Assembly (NCBI GenBank): GCA_963556495.2 | Contig: OY747711.1 | Location: 31,386,914 to 31,450,913 of the forward strand | Length of the DNA: 64,000 nt | Direction of reading: 5' to 3' | From: Valencia hispanica | Taxonomy: Eukaryota > Chordata > Actinopteri > Cyprinodontiformes > Valenciidae | Shown: piece after piece, positions 1 through 12,200 of the stretch | Layout of the letters: every line of letters begins with the position of its first letter | How positions within the stretch are numbered: position 1 is the first letter of the stretch | Made by a program: the position numbers and the translations under genes | The notes under the pieces: generated by a model | Told to the model about the DNA's origin: nothing | Database searches by the model: none | What the model saw: only the letters and a program-made list of their open reading frames with translations

Positions 1-120
1 TGAGTGAAAAGTGCAGCGTGCACATCATTGTCAGATGATCCAAGTATTCATTTAAGCTATACACTATAAGTACTGGCTAAATATATGATGCTTGCTTCTT
101 TTTTACTTTTTGCTTGAAAG

Positions 121-292
121 GTATCGTAAGGTTTTGTCCAATAACTGTAAGGAGAGAGGAAGAAATATGTACTCCCCAAAGAGAGTGGCATGTCATTCCA
201 GAGCACCCCAGGGCCTGCATCTGTCCACCAGCCACGGAGAGCTCAGTGCTGCCATTGGAAACAATGTTACTTTTATGATCCACCTTGATAAT
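121..292 (+). CDS. sorcs3: sorcs3 exon: end of 10CC region and start of PKD domain
   Basis: The acceptor is TTGAAAG before base 121 and the donor is GTAAGT after 292. The exon has 172 bases and enters with two bases owed from the previous exon, reading (G)YRKVLSNNC and ending in [11 protein letters not shown]. The conserved cysteines and the APQGL block match SorCS proteins. The homologous sorcs1 exon (58564-58735) has the same length and phase. A 13.4-kb intron follows. Confidence 0.9.
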
Positions 293-3200
293 GTAAGTCA
301 TAATTTTGCATTATTTGTGATTCAATACAAACGTGTTAATTGCTATGAGATGATTAGTTAACTACAGTATGTTTATTAGAGCAGTGATTCTATAGACATA
401 GTCTTAAATGCATGCAACAGAATAGCATGCATTTATGTTAAAAGGAAAAACCACGTTAGTATGCTAATATTTGACAATCTTTTACTTAAATTCTGGGATC
501 GTAGTGACTTGAATGAAGTGGTTGTCAAGATGTTTGTAATCATATAGAAGGGAGAAGATATTCAGAGGTATTGACTTGCTTTTTCATATATTTGTTTATA
601 AAGTGTCAAGATAACATTACTAACTAGAACCCCCTTTTCTCTTGCAAAATTTAATGAGAATCTGGTATTTTCGTTAGGTAAATGTGTATTTTTTTAGCTT
701 AAGGATAAAAAGACATCCTAAATCTCAGCTCTGGGGAACTCCACCAGTCTACATTATCTTTTACAAAATGCAAAGTAAGCAAACAAAAGAAAAATGTAAA
801 TCAAATCAATACTTGGTGTTAATACCTTTTGCCTTCAAATCAGCATCAATACTTTTAGGTACACTTGCACAAAGTCAGGGATTTTGTAGGATTATAGTCA
901 GGTGTAAGATTTCAAAGCAGACTGTGGTTTCAAGATGTGCTGTTCAAGGTCTTTTAAAGTAGCACAAATAAATGGGCAGCGTTGAGGATTGTAGACCCAG
1001 TGGTCGGCCAAAGAAACTTAGTGCAGCAGATGAAAGACACATCAAGCTTATTAGCCTTCAAAATTGTAAGAGGTCTAGCAGTGCCATCAGCTTGGAACCA
1101 TTGGGACCCAGGTACACCCATTTACTGTCTGGAGAGGTCTGGCCAGATGTGGTCTTCATGGAAGAGTTGCAAACAAAAATCCATACCACCGATGTGGAAA
1201 CAAAACGAACTAACTCAAGTGTACACAAAAACATAGGGACTGGGGTGAAGAACAATGGCATCAGGTGCTCTGGACTGATGAGTCAAAATTTGAAATATTT
1301 GGCTGTAGCAGAAGGCAGTTTGTTCGATGAAGGGCTAGAAAGCGGTACAATAATGAGTCTCTGGAGGCAACAGTGAAGCATTATGGAGGTTCCTTTAATG
1401 TTTGGGGCTGCATTTCTGCAAATGGAGTTGGAGATTTGGTCAGGATAAATGATGTTCTCAATGCTGAGAAATACAGACAGATATTTATCCATCATGCAAT
1501 ACCATCAGAGAGGTGTATGACTGACACCAAAACAGCCAGAGTCATTAAGAACTATCTTCAGCGTAAAGAGGAAAAAGAAATCCTGGAAGTGACGGTATGA
1601 CCTGCACAGAGCCCTGATCTCAACATCATTGTGTGTACCTGGGATTACATGAAGAGACAGAAGGATGTGAAGAAGCCTACATCCACAGAAGATCTGTGCT
1701 TAGTTCTCCAAGATGTTTGGAGCAGCCTACCAACCGAGTTCCTTCAAAAACTGTGTTTTTCAAGATAAATCAATTCTTTCAAGTGCACCTTGAAGAACTG
1801 ATGCTGTTTTGAAGGCAAAGGGTGGCCACACAAAATATTGATTTGAGTTAGATTTATCTTTTTTTCGTTCATTGCTTTTTGTTGATTGATGGAAATAAAT
1901 GGCTAACACTTCCATTTTTGAAAGCCTTCTGTGTGTACAGCATTTTTTCCCACCTGTCTAAAACTTCTGCACGGTATTGTTTACAGTGGGGTAAAAAAAA
2001 AGTATTTAGTCAGCCACCAATTCTGCAAGTTCTCCCACTTAAAAAGATGAGACAGGACTGTAATTTTCATCATAGATACAACTCAACTATGAGAGACAAA
2101 ATTTGAAAAAATAAATTCAGAAAATCACATGGTCTGATTTTTAAAGAATAATTTTTTTCAAATTATGGTGGAAAATAAGTATTTGGTCAATAACAAAAGT
2201 TCATGGAAATACTTCGTTATATACCCTTTGTTTGGAATGACAGAGGTCAAACGTTTTCTGTAAGTCTTCACAAGGTTTTCACACACATCAGATCATGTGA
2301 TTTTCTGCAATTTCTTTTTCTCATTATGTCTCTCATAGTTGAGGTATGCCTATCGTGAAAATTACAAGCCTCTCTCATCTTTTGAAGTGGGAGGACCTGA
2401 ACAAAAATTTAATTTTCCCTCTTTGTTTATAATGGTGGAATGATTAGGGAAATGTGGTTTTATGTAATGACTTACTGATATACTTTTGTAATTTTATTGT
2501 ATTTTGGTAAGTTTGTATAAGGACTATGGATGGAAAGTGGCCTATGGCTAAATTTGGCACATAACATAAAGTAATAGTACTGAATGTTTAAATAATGTGC
2601 ACTGTCCTTTTTCAAATAAACTAATTAACTAACTACTCATACTATCGCAATATATTGTAAAATATAATCATGTAAAACATGCAGAGCAATTAAACAAACA
2701 ATAAAAAATAATAATCAGTTAAAAGCTAGGCTAAAAACCCCGATGACAGGGATAAAATGTCATTTCTGTTGCCAAAGCTCGATAAATTCAGCTTCTTTGT
2801 TGCTCTACACATCCTTGCGCTTAGCCTCCATTGTTGCTAATGTTGATACTGCTACTGTCGCTTCGTACTCTAGTCACTAGTTTTCTGCGTCACTACCTGG
2901 GTGTATTTTCATTGGTCAACTGCAGGGCGGAGATGTCGATTTTCTTACACAGCTTGGAGACTGGATTTGGTCGTGAGAGTGCTCAATGGGGAGCCTAAGT
3001 TTCCTCCCCTTGGCCCATGGGTCCCCTGGCTGAAAATAAAATGAATGAAAGTCAATGGAGCGATAGAAGTTATGTTCTGGTCCGCTTTGCCTTATGCCCT
3101 GAATCACACATACAGTGGCTTGAAAAAGTATTCGGCCCCCTTGAACTTTTCCACATTTTGTCACATTACAGCCACAAGCATGAATAAATTTTATTGGAAT

Positions 3201-6200
3201 TCCACGTGAAAGACCAATACAAAGTGGTGTACACGTGAGAAGTGGAACGAAAATCATACATGATTCCAAACATTTTTTGCAAATAAATAACTGAACAGTG
3301 GGGTGTGCGTAATTATTCAGCCCCCTGAGTCAATACTTTGTAGAACCACCTTTTGCTGCACTTACAACTGCCAGTCTTTTAGGGTATGTCTCTACCAGCT
3401 TTGCACATCTAGAGACTGAAATTCTTGCCCATTCTTCTTTGCAAAACAGCTCCAGCTCAGTCAGATTAGATGAACAGTGTTTGTGAACAGCAGCTTTCAG
3501 ATCTTGCCACAGATTCTCGATTGGCTTTAGATCTGGACTTTGACTGGGTCATTCTAACACATGGATATGTTTTGTTTTAAACCATTCCATTGTTACCCTG
3601 GCTTTATGTTTAGGGTCGTTGTCCTGCTGGAAGGTGAACCTCTGCCCCAGTCTCAAGTCTTTTGCAGACTCCAAGAGGTTTTCTTCCAAGATTGACCTGT
3701 ATTTGGCTCCATCCATCTTCCCATCAACTCTGACCAGCTTCCCTGTCCCCCAGAGCATGATGCTGCCACCACCATATTTGACTGTGGGGATGCTGTGTTC
3801 AGAGTGATGTGCAGTGTTAGTTTTCCGCCACACATAGCGTTTTGCATTTTGGGCAAAAAGTTCCATTTTGGTCTCATCTGACCAGAGCACCTTCTTCCAC
3901 ATGTTTGCTGTGTCCCCCACATGGCTTGTGGCAAACTGCAAACGGGACTTCTTATGGTTTTCTTTTAACAATGGCTTTCTTCTTGCCACTCTTCCATAAA
4001 GGCCAACTTTGTGCAGTTCACCACAAATAGTTGTCCTATGGACAGATTCCCCCACCTGAGCTGTAGATCTCTGCAGCTCATCCAGAGTCACCATGGGCCT
4101 CTTGGCTGCATTTCTGATCAGCGCTCTCCTTGTTCGGCCTGTGAGTTTAGGTGGACGCCCTTGTCTTGGTAGGTTTACAGTTGTGCCATACTCCTTCCAT
4201 TTCTGAATGATCGCTTGAACAGCGCTCCGTGGGATGTTCAAGGCTTGGGAAATCTTTTTGTAGCCTAAGCCTGCTTTAAATTTCTCAATAACTTTATCCC
4301 TGACCTGTCTGGTGTGTTCTTTGGACTTCATGGTGTTGTTGCTCCCAACATTCTCTTAGACAACCTCTGAGGCCGTCACAGGGCAGCTGTATTTGTACTG
4401 ACATTAGATTACACACAGGTGCACTCTATTTAGTCATTAGCACTCATCAGACAATGTCTATGGGCAACTGACTGCACTCAGACCAAAGGGGGCTGAATAA
4501 TTACGCACACCCCACTATTCAGTTATTTATTTGTAAAAAAATGTTTGGAATCATGTATGATTTTCGTTCCACTTCTCACGTGTACACCACTTTGTGTTGG
4601 TCTTTTATGTGGAATTCCAATAAAATTGATTCATGTTTGTGGCTGTAATGTGATAAAATGTGGAAAAGTTCAAGGGGGCCGAATACTTTTGCAAGCCACT
4701 GTATGCTTTATCTTCATAAAAAAAACAAAAAACAAAAAAAAAGCTAGGCTAAAAAGGGGAGCCTGCTCCAAAAAACATGAACGTTCTCTGCGGCCATAAA
4801 GTCCCCTGGCAGCCTGTTCCAGAGGTGAGGGCCATTGTACTGGAAAGACGCCTCACCGTGAGTGTGTGTCCTAACTTTTGGGGTGACAAGGAAATGGCTA
4901 CCTGAGGAGCGCAGAGACCTTGAAGGTTCATATGGTAAAAGCTGTTCAGAGAGATAAGAAGACCCAAGACCATTAAGACACTTAGAAACCATAAAGAGAA
5001 CCTTAAAATCAATCCTAAAACATATGGTGAGCCAATGCAATTAATTTAAGACAGGTGTAATGTGTTCCCGCCTTCTGGTCTTTGTCAGGACATGTGCTGC
5101 TGAACTTTGTAGGAGTTGTGAACTGGATATACTCTTTTTGGGAAGACCGGAAAGCAGGGCATTACAGTAATCAATCCTACTAGAGATAAAAGCATGCCTC
5201 AGTTTCTCTGTATTGGCCCGAGAGAGAATGGGGCGGAGTCTGGCAATGTTCTTTCGCTGATAAAAACCTATTTTAGTAATGTTTTTAATGTGAGGGATAA
5301 AAGACAGCTCAGAGTCAAAAATCACACCCAGGTTCTTCACTTGTAAAGAAGGATTAAATGACAGTGGTTGTAGTTTTGGTAAAACTTTCTCTCTCTGAGC
5401 CTCAGGACCGATGACTACAACTTTAGTTTTGTCCTGTTTAAGCTGGAGAAAGTTTTCTGCCATCAAGAACTTGATGTCTAAAATGCAGTTAAAAAGTGCA
5501 TCCATTGGCCGTGTATATCGGGAGACATGGAGATCTATAACTGTGTATCATCAGCATAACTGTGAAAGTTAACTCCATGTCTTCCGATGACACCCCCAAG
5601 AGGGAGCATATAAAGGTTAAAAAGCACTGGGCCTAAAATTGAACCCTGAGGCACACCACATGTAATCTTGTGTACCTTAGAGGAACAGGTATCTAGACTT
5701 ACCATAAAAGTCCTGTCTGTGAGATACGATGTAAACCATTTGTGAACAGCACCAGAGAGGCCAATCTGTTTTAAACGGGTTAAAAGAATAGTGTGGTCTA
5801 CGGTATCAAAGACAGTAGAACCAACACTGTCACCCTCTGTGCATCATAGTTTAATTTAATTGGCATTAAAAAAAATTGTGGTGAACAGGCGTTACATCAG
5901 TCTGCCTCTTCCCATCGACATGTTCCCCTACAGCTCCTCACAGCCTGAGTGGAATAAAAAAATACATGTACTTCATTAGGACTGCGGAGCAGGGGTGTAT
6001 CCAGGAAGTTTTTGAAGAGGTTCTAAACGGGAGCCAATGATGATCTTGGGTTGCTATGCTGTGAGATATAGGAAAAGACATGATAAATAGTTTTGTGTTT
6101 TTTTTTTAATTACTATGCCAACTCCTTTTAGTTTTGTAAATATTGGCTATACTGAGAGGTCTTATTTTATTCTTACTTCATTTTACTAATTTATTTGGGA

Positions 6201-9200
6201 ATTAGACCGGCTAGTTAAGATACATTTTATGTAGGTGGTTGTGAAGATCTGGATAGATGTTTTATTTTATTCTTTATTTTATTTTGTTATTTGTTCTATT
6301 TTTCAGTTTTATTTTCAAGACTTGGTGAATTGATTTTTTTATAACTTGGCCGACCCTTTTTAGTTTTGTTAAAGATCTAATTCACTAAGAAACTGTTTAA
6401 AACTAGCTCTTTTTGAAATACAATCCTTCACTCTGAGTAGGACATGTATGCTGCACGCCATACTGTTGTTCCTCCCCTGTTGCCTGCTTTAACCCCAAAA
6501 AGAAATCTGAGCTGAAGGGGAGCGATTTAGAGAAAGCCGTGTTATCTACCTAGAAAACCATACTGGCAGAGCCTACCTTAGCTTTTGACCAACTCGCAGG
6601 AAGGTTGGGGCTTGTGTTATTTGTGGACATAGCACATCAAAGTTGCATTTTTTACCAAAGAAAGAGAAGCTGAGGAAGAAACAGTTGGATTTTGTCTTGG
6701 AGCACCGCCAACAAAGTAAGTTAAGTTAGTTATTTGATCGAAGGCAGCATATAAGTCGCATTGTTGTTATCCTATCAGACATGAGACGTTTGCATATTGT
6801 GAATAATAATGAGTTAGACTCGTAATCTTGATGTTTCACCCCACCCTCTCCTTTGACAAACTGCAACCTCCTGAAACAGCAGGGAAACAGCATTTTTTCG
6901 GCTCACAAGGCATATAATTGGACTAGAGACCAAATAAAAATTCATTGAAAAAACGAGTGAATGAGACCTATTAATGCTATTGTTGTGTTAAAATATATTT
7001 GATTTTAGGGCTGGGCAAGGGCAAGTTGAAAAATGACTGCTCAGCGAGACACCCCAGCTGTCATATAGTTACGTTTGCGGATGACACAGCAGTAGTGGGA
7101 CGCATCACTAACAACGATGAGTCCAAATACAGAGAGGAAGTGGAAAACCTGGTGCAGTGGTGCAGAGAAAACAACCTCTGCATCAATGTGAAGAAGACCA
7201 AGGAGATGGTGGTGGATTTCAGAAGGGACAAGTGTCCTCTCCTTCCCCTGTACATCGGAGGAGCAGCTGTGGAAGTGGTCCCCAGCTTCAGGTACCTGGG
7301 TGTGCACATATCCAACGACCTCACCTGGAATGCCAACACTTCACATCTGGTCAAGAAGGCCCACCAGAGTCTCTACTTCCTAAGGAAGCTGCAGAGAGCT
7401 GGAGTTGGAAGCTCCGTCCTGAGGAGTTTCTATCACTGTGCAGTGGAGAGCGTCATCTGCACCTGCATGACTGACTAAAAGGAAACACTTGTATGCGAAT
7501 AACTTCTGCTCCCTGAAGGATAGATTTTTTCTTTTACATTGTTCAGAATCTCATTTCAGTCAAAAAACTTTTTGACTTTATTAGAATTGGAGTAAAGACA
7601 AAAGGTGTGAAGAGAAAAAAACAAACAAAAACTAAGTACTAGGCATCCTCACAGTGAGCCTCAAAATCCTTATTTAATTTTATTTCCTGTCATTTTGTTT
7701 CCTGTCACGCTATGTATTTAAAAAAAATGTGATGTTGCTCTAAACATGAGGAAATTAAGATAATTTTGTCGAACATCAAGTCCTGCCATGTCTTTGAAGT
7801 ATATGTCTGTCGCTTTAGATGCACTCTGTCTTGAATACTGCTTAAATATTGAGGTCAGTAATGTGACCGCAGTGGTCAGTTGTAGTGTTCTGTTGCACAC
7901 TATTCTTATTTTCCTAACAAGCTGACCATCTGGGAATAACAATTTAATCCTTTATGAGTGTCCCCAAGTAGCCAGATAATTATGAGCTAAATTAGTCAGA
8001 GAGCAGCAAACCATTAAAGTTTCATTTTCAGTTTCAAGCATACAGCACTCTGAGGTGAAACAAGAACCTGGGTAGTGTAGTGTAATATAATTTCATAATT
8101 TTTACATGTCAAAAAAAATCTGAGGCAGCCTGACCTGGCTGTTTTTCTATGCCATTGAAAATTATATATGGTGAGACGATGCAATAATCTCCACAGATAC
8201 ACCGCAAACATATTTTTGGTAAAACTGTAGTTTAAATAGTGTTTTTCTTATGTCACCAGCAGCTAAACATATAAACACAGCAGATTTCTCAATTTTGCAA
8301 ATGCCGAAGTGTTGCTCTGTACTATAGGTCTGTGTAACTTCCAAATCATCTAATGAACTTTTCATTTTTAACCCTAGACATGTATCTTTACAACAAAATC
8401 TCTCAGCATTGACAGTAATCTCTGCAGAACGATTCTTTATAGTTGTAAGACTATTGTAAGGTCACATGGTCTGCTCTTTACATTATTATTACACCTTTTA
8501 CTCTCAAGACCATACTTGAAATAGCTTACACCTTACTATTTAATTTTCCCTTTCATCCAAGTTTTACAAATTACTTTTGCAAGTTATTACTCATTAACCT
8601 AGTGACTGTGTGATTTCGGTGTTTTGCTCAAGGACAATTTGACATGTGGTGGGTGATTACTGTCATCTAGAAACTGTCTCTGTCTTTAAAAAAAAAATCT
8701 GAAAATAAAAGCAAAAACAACACAACACCATACAAAAATATTTTAAAAAAAACTTGGAGAGAAAAGCAATAAGGGAATATTAACAAGATCATACAAGGTA
8801 ACAAATCAGAATCAGAATCAGAAAGGGTTTTATTGCCAAATGTTGGGTAGGTTTACAACATTAGGAAATTGCTGCGGTACTTTGTGCAAACATACAAGAA
8901 CAAACAGACAAACACTTAAATAAAAATATAATATGCTAAACAGATTGTTATATACATGAGTGCAGGTAACGATCGGTGCAAATCAGACAGATGCAAAAAA
9001 CCACAATATGGGTCATGTAACTGAGCGGGTGGTGGGAAGTCTTAGGGTTATTGTTCATGAGTCCAACAGCAGAGGGGAAGAAACTGTTCTAATGGCGAGA
9101 GGTTCTGGTCTGAATGGACCAGAGCCTCCTGCCTGAGGGGAGCAGGTCAATCAGTCTGTGTCCAGGGTAAGAAGGGTCGGCTGTGATCCGACCTGCACGC

Positions 9201-12200
9201 CCAAGTGCCCTGGAGGTGTACAGGTCCTGCAGAGATGGGAGTCTGCAGCCAATCCCCTTCTCAGCAGAGCGCACAACACGCTGCAGTCTCTGTTTGTCCC
9301 TGATGGTAGCTCCAGCATACCACACGGTGATGGAGGAGGTGAGGATGGACTCGATGACTGCAGTGTAAAACTGCATCATCCTCCGTGTTGGCAGGTTGAA
9401 TTTCTTCAACTGCCTCAGGAAGTACATCCTGTGCCGGGCCTTCTTTATGACCGAGGTGATGGTGGGCTCCCACTTGAGGTCCTGAGTGATGGTGTTACCC
9501 AGGAAGCGGAATGAGTCCACAGTGGTGATGGGGGTATCAGTCAGGACAATGGGGGGGAGTGGGGCTGTGTGCTTCCTAAAGTCCACAATAATCTCCACTG
9601 TCTTCTGGGCGTTCAGCACCAGGTTGTTGCGGCTGCACCAGGACACCAGACGTTCAGCCTCCATCCTGTAGGCAGACTCATCCCCGTCCGAGATGAGTCC
9701 AATAATGGTGGTGTCATCTGCAAACTTAATTAGTTTGACAGACTGGTGGTTGGAGGTGCAGCAGTTGGTGTACAGGGAGAAGAGCAGAGGAGAAAGAACA
9801 CAGCCCTGAGGGGAGCCAGTGCTGATGGTCCGAGAGTCCGAGACATTCTTCCCCAGCCTCACATGGTGCTTCCTGTCCGTCAGGAAGTCAGTGATCCACC
9901 TGCAGATGGGATCAGGCACGTTCATCTGGGATACCTTGCCTCGGAGAAGGTCTGGGAGGATGGTGTTGAAGGCAGAGCTGAAGTCCACAAACAGGATCCT
10001 GGCGTAGGTTCCCGGGAAGTCCAGATGCTGCAGGATGAGGTGAAGAGCTATGTTGATGGCATAATCTACAGAAACTAGATACAGAAATCTACCTGTTGGC
10101 TCTGTAGGCAAACTCCAGGCAAACTGCAGAGGGTCCAGGATGGGGGGCGTGAGGGTCTTGAGATAGGACAGAACCAGACGCTCAAATGACTTCATGACCA
10201 CAGATGTCAGAGCCACAGGTCTGTAGACATTAAGTCCAGTAAACCTTGGCTTCTTAGGGACAGGGACTATGGTGGAGGTCTTGAAGCAGACAGGCACATG
10301 ACATGCCTGCAGTGAGGAGTTGAAAATGCCAGAGAACACTGGAGCCAGCTCATTTGCACAGTGTCTGAGAGTGGCAGGAGACACACCGTCTGGGCAGGGA
10401 GCTTTTCTAGCATTTACGCTCTTAAACTGTTTCCTCACATCTGCTTCATGAATATGAAGGGTTTTAGTTGGAGTTGATGTGAGTTCGTCTTAGGGGGTGT
10501 TTACACGACAACGTTGCCGTTTTTCTTTGAATACGCGGGTGAAAACGCACTGCGTTTACACGACAGGGCGCGCAATGGAAAACGATGTAGTACATATGCC
10601 CGGCCTTTAGATGGCAGTGTGCCCCGTGTATGCAGTTTTCCAAGGTTTCCCCCTCACAACCCGGAAAAGAAACATTTCATGATACCCAACAATGGCGGTC
10701 TTCTTGTAGTTCTCAGCTCAAATAAAGGCATATTGATTATTTGACGCACGTACTGTATGCGACCAAATAACTTCAGAAGCTGCATCAGCAGTAACCGCAT
10801 ACCTGGATCCGCCATTGTTGTTGTTTTTCTGTAGAAAGGCGGAGTGCGCAAGTGCAACATGTCCGTAGGTGGCTGGCAGTGACGTCATCGTTTTCAAAAG
10901 TCTCCGCCTTGCGTTTACACGACAACGAATCCCTCAGCGTTTTCAAAACTCTCCACTCTGGAAGCCGTTTCCCAAAAGCTGCGTTTTCGCCCCCCGTTTT
11001 CCCGTTGTCGTGTAAACGAGAGGCCGAATCGGAGAGAAAAACCTCCGTTTTGCTGAAAAACGTTGTCGTGTGAACAGCCCCTTAGGTGAGGGGTGAGGAG
11101 GGGGTTGCTGTGGGTGAAGTCTTTGATGGTGTTAATTGCTCTGCTCTGTGGTGGGGGTGGGGGGATGAGTGTCCAAAGTGTCTCTATTGTTGGGACTGGT
11201 GGAGGTGTGAGGGCTGCTTGGTGGATGGTCAAAACGGCAGTAAAAGTCGTTGAGGGTGCCAAATACCCTAAAACAATAAGTTGATTTCAGCAGTCCAGAT
11301 GTCGTTGCACCAGTTGGTGATCTCAAATACCGTAATAACTGTGGAAGAAAAGTAGTGAAGAAAAGTGCATAACCAGCAGTGACATTATCCTGGATAATTT
11401 TCATGTCTCAGCTGTTAGCAGAATTAATTGAAACTACCCTTCCTTTCGAGGGTAGCCTGAAGACAGTTGACATGGACTTAGTGGTTTTTCATGTAGGCTC
11501 CACAGATGAACATTTGGCAATATAATGGAAAAACACACATTTTAGACATTTCTAGGAATGCGGTAAGCAATACCTAAGTTACTAAGAAAACATGACATTG
11601 TAATAGTATTGTTGATAACTGTGATGACAATATTGAAGATAATTGTGATTAATCGAATGTTCTTCACTCTTTTCTTTCTTTTCCTTTCTAATGGGGTTCC
11701 CTTCCCTCTCTTGGCACTTTCGCATGTTAGTCAGTAAGTTCTGCAGTTGTGTAAATGCAGAATTTCCAGTATTTTAAAGTGATTAAAGCTCAAAATCCTT
11801 ATATTATTTTTTTTTTCTATACACATAAATGTATTGGAAACACTATCAATAATCAGAACATGAAAATGTGTTAAAAATGGTATCACTCATCCTTGGGGAA
11901 AAGGGAATATTAGGGTGGTTTAAAAATAGCAGGGCCTGCGTTTTTCTTTACAAACGGAAATATTTACTGTATAACTTATATAGTTCTCCTGTGAACTATC
12001 GAACCAATATTTAGTGGTATGATTACTTGTTTCCCATGTAGGTTGCGATGAATTGACCAACTTCTGGCACCTGTGAACAGGTATTTCAGTCAATTATGAT
12101 TGGACTACACTTCACCAATCCTCTGCAATTTTAGTTTTTGTCTCAAAAACAGCATTTTTGATGTCATCCCACAAATTATTTAATTGGACTAATGCCTTTG

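Larger units (their letters stand above)
8807..11275 (-). mobile_element. L2/CR1-type LINE, 5'-truncated, split by a MITE
   Basis: The - strand RT frame (10438-9089) is 449 codons long: [76 protein letters not shown], then [14 protein letters not shown] and [18 protein letters not shown] before TAG. The frame continues ([13 protein letters not shown]) past that stop. The 3' end at 8807-8835 carries repeated CTGATT and an AATAAA-like tail. The 5' side resumes at 11084-11275 beyond a MITE. No endonuclease domain is present. Confidence 0.88.

Noticed and set aside
9158..10078. Several + strand open frames of 60-118 codons
   Set aside because: They are antisense shadows of the LINE reverse transcriptase on the - strand.
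10514..11284. Small frames in CG-rich sequence that might suggest a CpG-island promoter
   Set aside because: The CG content belongs to the MITE at 10493-11083 and to LINE sequence, not to a promoter.
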